The notes under the pieces are model-generated. The model was given only the letters and a program-made list of their open reading frames with translations, made no database searches and was not told the origin of the DNA. Position numbers and translations under genes: made by a program. A stretch of 64,000 nucleotides of DNA, taken from DATEAV01 sp964575425 (lineage in GTDB: Bacteria; Chloroflexota; Anaerolineae; Anaerolineales; E44-bin32). The stretch is taken from assembly GCA_964575425.1 (NCBI GenBank), contig CAZNRD010000009.1, positions 1-64,000 on the forward strand, read 5' to 3'. Each line of letters opens with the position of its first letter. Within the stretch, counting starts at the first letter, position 1. This document shows positions 58,614 through 64,000 of the stretch, one piece after another.

Positions 58614-59921
58614 TCAGGCGGCGTCGGGCAGCTTCCGCTCGATGCCCGAGTTCAAGGGGCGGCCGTGAACGTCGAAGAGCGCCGGCGGAACGCCGTCCTC
58701 GATCACATCGACGTCCACGATCACGCGTCGGATCTCAGGGCGGGACGGGATTTCGTACATCACGTCGAGCAGGGCGCTTTCGATGATCGAGCGCAGGCCG
58801 CGCGCGCCGGTCTCGCGCTCCATCGCCTTGCGGGCGGTGGCATCGAGGGCCTCCGGGGTGAAGAGGAGCTCCACCTGATCCATCTCGAAGAGACGCTTGT
58901 ACTGGCGTACCAGCGCATTGCGGGGCTCGGTGAGGATGGCGCGCAGGGACGGCAGGTCGAGCGGTTCGACGCTGCACACCACCGGCAGGCGACCGACAAG
59001 CTCGGGGATCATGCCGAACTTCATCAGGTCGTCCGGGCTGATGTGGCGCAGCAAATCGGCCTCGCTCATCTCGCGCGCTTCGCGGGTGGAGGGGGAGGCA
59101 GGGAAGCCCAGGCGGCCCCGCCGCCCGATGCGCTCGGAGACGATGTCGGCCAATCGGTCGAACGTGCCGCCGCAGATGAACAGGATGTTGTTGGTGTTGA
59201 CCTGGATGAACTCCTGCTGCGGGTGCTTGCGGCCGCCCTGCGGCGGCACATTGACGATCGAGCCTTCGATGATCTTCAGCAGCGCCTGCTGGACGCCTTC
59301 GCCGGAGACGTCGCGCGTGATGCTGGGGTTGTCTCCCGACTTGCGCGCCGTCTTGTCTAGCTCGTCGATGTAGACGATGCCGCGTTCGGTGCGCGGGATG
59401 TTGAAGTCGGCTGCCTGGAGCAGGCGCAGCAGGATGTTCTCGACGTCCTCGCCCACGTAGCCGGCCTCGGTCAGGGCGGTGGCGTCGGCGATGCAGAAGG
59501 GGACGTCCAACGTCTTGGCCAGCGTCTGGGCGAGCAGCGTCTTGCCGCAGCCGGTGGGCCCGATGAGCAGGATGTTGCTCTTATCAAGCTCGACCTCGGC
59601 GCGGCCGCGATTGGCGATGCGTTTGTAGTGGTTGTAGACGGCAACCGAGAGCACGCGCTTGGCGCGGTCCTGCCCGACGACGTATTCGTCGAGCTTGGCG
59701 TAGATTTCCTGTGGGGAGAGAGAGGGCCTGCCGACGGGCATCAAGCCCGAGGCCTCGGTGCGGATGTCCTCGCCCTCGAGGATGTCGCGGCAGAGCTCGA
59801 CGCATTCGTTGCAGATGAACGCGCCCTCCGGGCCGACGATCAGGCGTCGGATCTCGTTCTCGCTCCGGCCGCAGAACGAGCACCGGCGCGGCTCGGGCGG
59901 CGCTGGCCTCCGGGGTGGCAT
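58614..59921 (-). CDS. clpX: ATP-dependent Clp protease ATP-binding subunit ClpX
   Basis: AAA+ unfoldase that feeds ClpP. The 435-residue protein has the N-terminal zinc-binding domain RCSFCGRSENEIRRLI with FICNECVELC, Walker A LLIGPTGCGKTLLAQTLA, Walker B IVYIDELDK, pore loop GYVGEDVENIL, sensor region and the arginine-finger segment. The ClpP-contacting loop is present as FIGRRGRLGF-like RIGRRGRLGF. It starts 2 bp after the clpP stop, so the two are cotranscribed. Confidence 0.96.
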   Translation of the reverse strand: MPPRRPAPPEPRRCSFCGRSENEIRRLIVGPEGAFICNECVELCRDILEGEDIRTEASGLMPVGRPSLSPQEIYAKLDEYVVGQDRAKRVLSVAVYNHYKRIANRGRAEVELDKSNILLIGPTGCGKTLLAQTLAKTLDVPFCIADATALTEAGYVGEDVENILLRLLQAADFNIPRTERGIVYIDELDKTARKSGDNPSITRDVSGEGVQQALLKIIEGSIVNVPPQGGRKHPQQEFIQVNTNNILFICGGTFDRLADIVSERIGRRGRLGFPASPSTREAREMSEADLLRHISPDDLMKFGMIPELVGRLPVVCSVEPLDLPSLRAILTEPRNALVRQYKRLFEMDQVELLFTPEALDATARKAMERETGARGLRSIIESALLDVMYEIPSRPEIRRVIVDVDVIEDGVPPALFDVHGRPLNSGIERKLPDAA

Positions 59922-59923
59922 CC

Positions 59924-60559
59924 TCAGCTTCCCTTCTTCTCTCCCGCCTTCTCTCGCTCGGGCGAGGGGTACAGGACGTGGTCGATGATGCCGTAGCCCT
60001 GGGCACCCTCTCCGTCCATGTAGAAATCTCGCTCCGTGTCGCGCTCGATCACCTCGAGCGTCTGCCCGCTGTGCTTCACCAGTATGTTATTGATTTTTTC
60101 CTTCAGGCGCAAGATCTCTTTGGCCTGGATCTCAATATCCGTTGCCTGGCCCTGGGCACCTCCCAACGGCTGATGCAAGTGCACGGTCGCGTGCGGCAGG
60201 GCGTAGCGGAGGCCTTTCGTGCCGGCTGCCAGGAGCACCGTCCCAAACGAAGCTGTCACGCCCACCGCCACGGTTGAGATCGGGTTGGAGAGCTGCTGCA
60301 TGGTATCGTAGATGGCCAGGCCGGCGTAGATGCCCCCGCCAGGGCAGTTGATGTACATCTGGATTTCCTTGTCCGGGTCTTCCTGGTTGAGATACAAGAG
60401 TTGGGCCACAACGATATTGGCCACCTGGTCGTTAATCGGCGTGCCCAGGAAGACAATGCGATTGCGCAACAGGAGGGAGTAGATATCGTACGCGCGCTCC
60501 CCGCGGGGCGAGGACTCGATCACCATCGGGATCACAGCGTAGGAATCGTTCTCAGACAT
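59924..60559 (-). CDS. clpP: ATP-dependent Clp protease proteolytic subunit
   Basis: A 211-residue serine peptidase forming the proteolytic barrel. The catalytic Ser is in VGVTASFGTVLLAAG, where most ClpP have GQAASMGA, so the surrounding residues vary. His is in ATVHLHQPLGG and Asp in ERDTERDFYMD. N-terminal VIESSPRGERAYDIYSLLL is typical. It is encoded in the tig-clpP-clpX operon, the standard order: tig ends 11 bp upstream. Confidence 0.93.
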   Translation of the reverse strand: MSENDSYAVIPMVIESSPRGERAYDIYSLLLRNRIVFLGTPINDQVANIVVAQLLYLNQEDPDKEIQMYINCPGGGIYAGLAIYDTMQQLSNPISTVAVGVTASFGTVLLAAGTKGLRYALPHATVHLHQPLGGAQGQATDIEIQAKEILRLKEKINNILVKHSGQTLEVIERDTERDFYMDGEGAQGYGIIDHVLYPSPEREKAGEKKGS

Positions 60560-60570
60560 GGGGACCTCGG

Positions 60571-61926
60571 CTATTCCTGTACTTGGTTCGGCTCGGTTGG
60601 CGCGGCGGCTGCTGGCGCAGGTGCTTCGCCCTTGGCAATCATCACCAGGCGCTGGATCGCCTTCTGGGTGAGCAAATCGACGGCAATGCGCTTGCGCCCG
60701 CTTGGGTGGTCGAAGAGCTTGCGGATGTTTTCCCCCATCTCCTTCGCGCGGGCGACCATGCGCTCCAGCTCGGCCTGCACTTCTCCTTCGTTCGCTTCCA
60801 GACCTTCGGCTTCCACCACCTCCGACAGGACCAGCGCCCGGCGGATGCGCTGCCGTGCCCGCGGCTCCAGGTCCCGCCGCAGGTCCTCTTCGCTCTTCTT
60901 CTCGATGCGCAGGTACTCTGTCAGGCTGAGCTTCTGAGACCGAAGTCGGAAGTCCAGGTCTTTCAGCAAGTCGTCGAGCTCCTCGGCCACGATCTGGGGT
61001 GGGAAGCTCACCTGAGCCATGTCCACGACCTGGTCGACGACTCGCTCGGCGTAGTCGTCCTCGGCCCGCCGCCGGGCTTCATTCTCCAGGCTCTGGCGCA
61101 CCTTCATGCGCAGGTCTTCCAGGTCGGAAAACTCACCGAGACTGCGGGCCAGATCGTCGCTCCATTCGGGAACCGTGCGCGATCGGACCTCGCGGCAGTC
61201 GACCTGGAATCTGGCTGTGCGACCGCGCAGGCTCTCGGTGGGGTAATCCTGCGGGAATGAGTATTCGAACTCCCTGGACCCGCCCGCCTTGAGGCCGACG
61301 AAATGGGCGCTGGCGCCGGGAACCGGCCAGTCGAGCGTCTCGCTCAGGGGGACGGGGGCCTGCTTCTGGTCAATGAGCATCTCTGGCTGACCGTCCTCCT
61401 CGGCCAGAAGCTCGCCGCGCACATCCACCACGGCAATATCCGAGAGTTGCGCCGGTCGATCGGCAGGCTCGATCAAGGCCTGGCTTTGGCGGAGCTCTTC
61501 GAGGAAACCATCTACCGCTTCCTGTGAGACGTCTGCGGGCTCGAAAACCAGGCGCAGGTCGCGGTAGGCGCCGAGGTCGACCGTCGGCGCGAGCGGAACG
61601 GTGTAGCGCAGGACGAGTGGGGTGCGGGTGACGACTTCGTCGAGGGTACCTGGGGCAAACGGCTCAACCGCGGCGGTCTCGAGGGCCTGGCGATACACCT
61701 CCTGGCCCAGGCGTTCGAGGGCCTCCTCGAAGACGGTCTCTTCGCCAAAGCGGCTGAGCAGGACTTCATAAGGTGCCTTGCCAGGCCGGAATCCAGGGAT
61801 GCGGGTCTTGCTGCCGAGCTTCCGCGCGGCGGAGCGCATGGCCGCTGCCAGGCGATCGTCGGGCACTTCGACGGTCATTCGCAGCTGCCGGTCGTCAAGG
61901 TCTTGCGTCTCTACCTTCAAGGTCAT
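60571..61926 (-). CDS. tig: Trigger factor
   Basis: Ribosome-associated chaperone and peptidyl-prolyl isomerase, 451 residues from ATG 61926 (GGAAGGGAT upstream). It has the N-terminal ribosome-binding domain with the GFRPGKAP signature, an FKBP-like middle domain (about residues 150-250, with ELLAEEDGQPEML), and a long C-terminal helical domain ending in a Pro/Ala-rich tail. The upstream open frame runs back into the tRNA gene and is not coding. It heads the tig-clpP-clpX run. Confidence 0.94.
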   Translation of the reverse strand: MTLKVETQDLDDRQLRMTVEVPDDRLAAAMRSAARKLGSKTRIPGFRPGKAPYEVLLSRFGEETVFEEALERLGQEVYRQALETAAVEPFAPGTLDEVVTRTPLVLRYTVPLAPTVDLGAYRDLRLVFEPADVSQEAVDGFLEELRQSQALIEPADRPAQLSDIAVVDVRGELLAEEDGQPEMLIDQKQAPVPLSETLDWPVPGASAHFVGLKAGGSREFEYSFPQDYPTESLRGRTARFQVDCREVRSRTVPEWSDDLARSLGEFSDLEDLRMKVRQSLENEARRRAEDDYAERVVDQVVDMAQVSFPPQIVAEELDDLLKDLDFRLRSQKLSLTEYLRIEKKSEEDLRRDLEPRARQRIRRALVLSEVVEAEGLEANEGEVQAELERMVARAKEMGENIRKLFDHPSGRKRIAVDLLTQKAIQRLVMIAKGEAPAPAAAAPTEPNQVQE

Positions 61927-61994
61927 ATCCCTTCCCGGCGGGTCGTCCGGGGATCGAGATGTGGAGTGCTGTTGGTCCTGGCTGCGCGCCAGAG

Positions 61995-62076
61995 TGGGGA
62001 AGGAGGGACTTGAACCCTCACGCCTTTCGGCACGTGATCCTAAGTCACGCCTGTCTGCCAGTTCCAGCACTTCCCC
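61995..62076 (-). tRNA. tRNA-Leu (TAG)
   Basis: 82 nt, CCA not encoded. The acceptor stem GGGGAAG pairs with CTTCCCC; the anticodon arm is CGTGA-CTTAGGA-TCACG with anticodon TAG. The long variable arm TGCCGAAAGGCG marks a class II tRNA, and the T arm is GAGGG-TTCAAGT-CCCTC. It reads CUN leucine codons. It lies just upstream of tig on the same strand. Confidence 0.94.
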
Positions 62077-62180
62077 GCGGGGAGATTATATCGTCCGCCG
62101 GTCTGTTCTGCAAAGGAACCTGGAGACACGCGAGCGGCTGTCGGCACTTTGCAGGCGCGTCTGCCATCGGGCCTTGCGAT

Positions 62181-63368
62181 TCAGTCCACACGGCCTTGCG
62201 GCAGGGACAGGCGTAGCGAGGCCAGGTGGAGGCGATCGTGATCGGTGATGACGCGCACCATCTCCGCGAGGGTTGTGGGCCCGAGCAGAGCATGGCGAGC
62301 CGGGAGTTGCCAGTCGCTCCCGTCGAGGGACTCAAGGTGCCTGAGCAGATCGCCCCGGGCGGCAACAAACGAGTGGAATGCTTCGAGAGCGTCCTGCCGG
62401 CGGTAGTTTCGCTCCTGGATCCAGCGATCGGTGTCGATGGCCGAGAGGAAAGGTTCAGGCGTGCGCAGGATGAGCTGGAGGCGAGGGAGGTGGACTTCGG
62501 CCTCGACATCGCGGAGATGGCAGAGCGTCTCGTTGAGGGTGAGGTCAATGCGAGTGGGGGAGTGGGCCCGAGAGGGGGGATCGAGGCGGGTGGTGATCGT
62601 GTGGAGAGCGGCAGCGTGGCCGCGCAGCAGGGCCATCAGCGCAGGTGGAGTTGAAGCAGCCTGCGCGTCTGTCTGATGCAGGGCGCGGGGGAGCCACCGT
62701 GCGGCTTGGCGGAGGTCGCCACCCGGGTGGCGCAAATCTTTTTCGCCGAGGTGAAAGACGGCGAGGCCGAGAAGGCGAGCGGGGTCCAGGTCATCTTCGG
62801 GGTTGTTGCCGATCATGGCCGCGTCGATGGGGGAAAGGCCGAGCAGCCCCAGGATCTCAGCGACGTATTCGGGCCGCGGCTTTGTGAAGTGCATGCTCTC
62901 GTAGTGGGTAATGACGCGGTAGGGGAACTCGGCAGGGGATACGTTTCCCCAGGCGAGGCGTTGTTCGATGGCGGTTGGCGGGAAGAGAGGGTTGGTGGCG
63001 ATGGCCAGTTCCATGCCCGAATCCAACGCCTGCTGAACGAGCGGAGGCGCGTCGGGACGCGGCCGAGTGAGGGGACGGAGGCCTGGGAAGCGGTCGCGGT
63101 AGAAGGCTTCGAGGTTGGGCCTGAGGGTTTCCTCTGTTGTGCCGAGGAGTGGATAGAAGACATCGGCGAAGGCCCGGCGCAGCGTGCGCAGGGGATTGAC
63201 GTTGTCGAGCATGGCCTGGGTGCCGCGCAGAAGAGCAGCGACCATCTGGTCGGCGGGGAAGAGGGGCGCCAGGTGGTCGCCGAGGAGTTGCAGATAGGCA
63301 GGGAGGAAGCGTTCAACATCATTGTCGAGGAGCGTGTCATCGAGGTCGATCAGAAGGGCAGGGGACAT
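62181..63368 (-). CDS. HAD-type hydrolase fused to a DinB-like domain
   Basis: A 395-residue two-domain protein. Residues 1-235 are a HAD hydrolase: LLIDLDDTLLDNDVERF (motif I), IATNPLFPP (II), FTKPRPEYV (Lys, III), IGNNPEDDLDPAR (IV). Residues 240-395 are a DinB-like four-helix domain with ALHTITTRLDPPS, DLTLNETLCHLRDVEAEVHLPRL and EMVRVITDHDRLHLASL, keeping the His residues typical of its metal site. I see no stop or frame break at the join. Function of the combination is unknown. Not clearly in an operon. Confidence 0.82.
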   Translation of the reverse strand: MSPALLIDLDDTLLDNDVERFLPAYLQLLGDHLAPLFPADQMVAALLRGTQAMLDNVNPLRTLRRAFADVFYPLLGTTEETLRPNLEAFYRDRFPGLRPLTRPRPDAPPLVQQALDSGMELAIATNPLFPPTAIEQRLAWGNVSPAEFPYRVITHYESMHFTKPRPEYVAEILGLLGLSPIDAAMIGNNPEDDLDPARLLGLAVFHLGEKDLRHPGGDLRQAARWLPRALHQTDAQAASTPPALMALLRGHAAALHTITTRLDPPSRAHSPTRIDLTLNETLCHLRDVEAEVHLPRLQLILRTPEPFLSAIDTDRWIQERNYRRQDALEAFHSFVAARGDLLRHLESLDGSDWQLPARHALLGPTTLAEMVRVITDHDRLHLASLRLSLPQGRVD

Positions 63369-63427
63369 AGGGCACCTGGATGGGTTGGAAGCCAGCGGGC
63401 AAGGTCATGATCGAATCTCGGCCGCGG

Positions 63428-63440
63428 TGCGCATAGCCAC
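63428..63440 (+). repeat. 13-bp interspersed motif
   Basis: Exact TGCGCATAGCCAC; on the minus strand it lies 60 bp before the HAD-DinB start. Confidence 0.4.
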
Positions 63441-63479
63441 CTTCCCGTTGACGCCGGCATGGCTGCGGTACATCCAGAC

Positions 63480-64000
63480 CTACGGGAGGGGGCCGACGTA
63501 GAGAACATGCCACGGCTCGGGCGCCAAGGTATCGGTTCCGGCGTAGGGAACGGCAAAGCCGTTAGGCCCTGCGAGGTCGGTGAGGGCCTGGCGCAACGCA
63601 ACGGCCCTGGGGTCCAGGCTTTCGACGACCAACCCGGGAAAGGCGATGTCGAAGGCCGTTCCCAATTGATGCTGGGAGCAGCCGGGAGGCAGGTGGACCG
63701 GCTTGCCCCACAGGCGGTCTCCTCGGGCAAAGAGGCGGGCTTGCTCTTCATAGGAGCGATAGCCGTTGGCCACGACGGCCGGGTGCCCTTGTTCGGCGAG
63801 GGCCGTCAGCAGCCGTTCGAGGGCGGCCACCGCGTCGCGCCGTCCGAACACAGGAGCGTTGCGCGGGCCATGCCACTCGACGACGATAGGAGAATAGGAT
63901 GGAGGGAGGGGAATGCAGCCGGAGGGATCGCCGGCGAACGCGACCGAGGCACTGAACAGGATAGCGACCGCCCAATCGATCGTGGCCCGGCCTCCAGGGG
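63480..64000 (-). CDS. D-alanyl-D-alanine carboxypeptidase, VanY/M15 family, 5' end outside the window
   Basis: Partial: the frame stays open to the window edge, so the true start lies beyond 64000. The visible N-terminal part IDWAVAILFSASVAFAG looks like a signal peptide. The M15B domain has VANGYRSYEEQARLF, the zinc motif CSQHQLGTAFDIAF (His and Asp), and the C-terminal PWHVLYVG His. It would trim the D-Ala of peptidoglycan stems outside the membrane. At least 173 residues are visible. Confidence 0.85.
   Translation of the reverse strand, partial: PGGRATIDWAVAILFSASVAFAGDPSGCIPLPPSYSPIVVEWHGPRNAPVFGRRDAVAALERLLTALAEQGHPAVVANGYRSYEEQARLFARGDRLWGKPVHLPPGCSQHQLGTAFDIAFPGLVVESLDPRAVALRQALTDLAGPNGFAVPYAGTDTLAPEPWHVLYVGPLP

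Noticed and set aside
1..64000. CRISPR array or restriction/defence island
   Set aside because: No regularly spaced direct repeats and no Cas, restriction, toxin-antitoxin or phage genes were found.

Overview
The window is about 64 kb of high-GC DNA, densely packed with genes, and looks chromosomal. The gene content fits a Chloroflexota bacterium of the Anaerolineae type: a very large STAND/TPR/BTAD (SARP) regulator, secreted proteins with Thr/Pro-rich tails, a DUF1385 membrane protein, an ImmA/IrrE-like protein, a TtuA/TtuB tRNA-thiolation pair, and a FakA/FakB/Asp23 block beside recG and coaD. This assignment is inferred from gene content; there is no rRNA in the window to confirm it.

Layout. 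0-6.2 kb: type I-alpha glutamine synthetase, then a leftward tRNA-modification operon (ttuB-ttuA-queF-queuosine precursor transporter) with a clear promoter, then an M20 peptidase with DUF1385. 6.3-12.6 kb: a ParB-fold protein, the 1056-residue SARP-type regulator and, just downstream, what I consider the most interesting locus. That locus has two 9-bp direct repeats exactly 11 bp apart upstream of a -10 box, a 12-codon ORF with a strong ribosome binding site, an intrinsic terminator, and a translationally coupled pair of small genes (a 96-residue helical protein and an ImmA/IrrE-like protein that lacks HExxH). 12.7-17.1 kb: secreted PD40 propeller protein, M23 peptidase, metallo-beta-lactamase-fold hydrolase, RNase H-like protein. 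17.2-25.3 kb: a T-box-controlled alaX-ileS operon, whose IleRS carries GVHH in place of HxGH, then lspA-rluD-ltaE-EamA with successive start/stop overlaps. 25.3-32.7 kb: a MITE-like repeat, tRNA-Asp, two iron-sulfur proteins, an EamA exporter, a lipoprotein and a heterodimeric ABC exporter.

32.7-34.7 kb is decayed sequence: a secreted-protein pseudogene with two in-frame stops meets a reversed RHS-repeat remnant broken by short hairpin cassettes. 34.7-41.5 kb: an ECF transporter (fused double ATPase, T and S components) intercalated with an MtnA-like isomerase, an MTAP/MTIP-like phosphorylase and an MTA/SAH deaminase. Together these read as uptake and salvage of methylthioadenosine or a related nucleoside through methylthioinosine. 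41.5-46.6 kb: cupin, SDR, heme O synthase-like prenyltransferase, a second MITE copy, a Roadblock protein and a CTP synthase with an apparent 5-residue gap in its P-loop. 46.7-62 kb is a mostly leftward housekeeping block (coaD, recG, two fakB, fakA, asp23, rpe, rlmN, HAD, DUF1028, clpX, clpP, tig, tRNA-Leu) with rpmB and a lipoprotein on the other strand. The window ends in a HAD-DinB fusion and a VanY-type carboxypeptidase cut by the window edge.

Functions and motifs come from reading the translated sequences; no database search was run. Start codons were re-chosen where a ribosome binding site, a promoter or an overlap with the upstream stop decided the matter.
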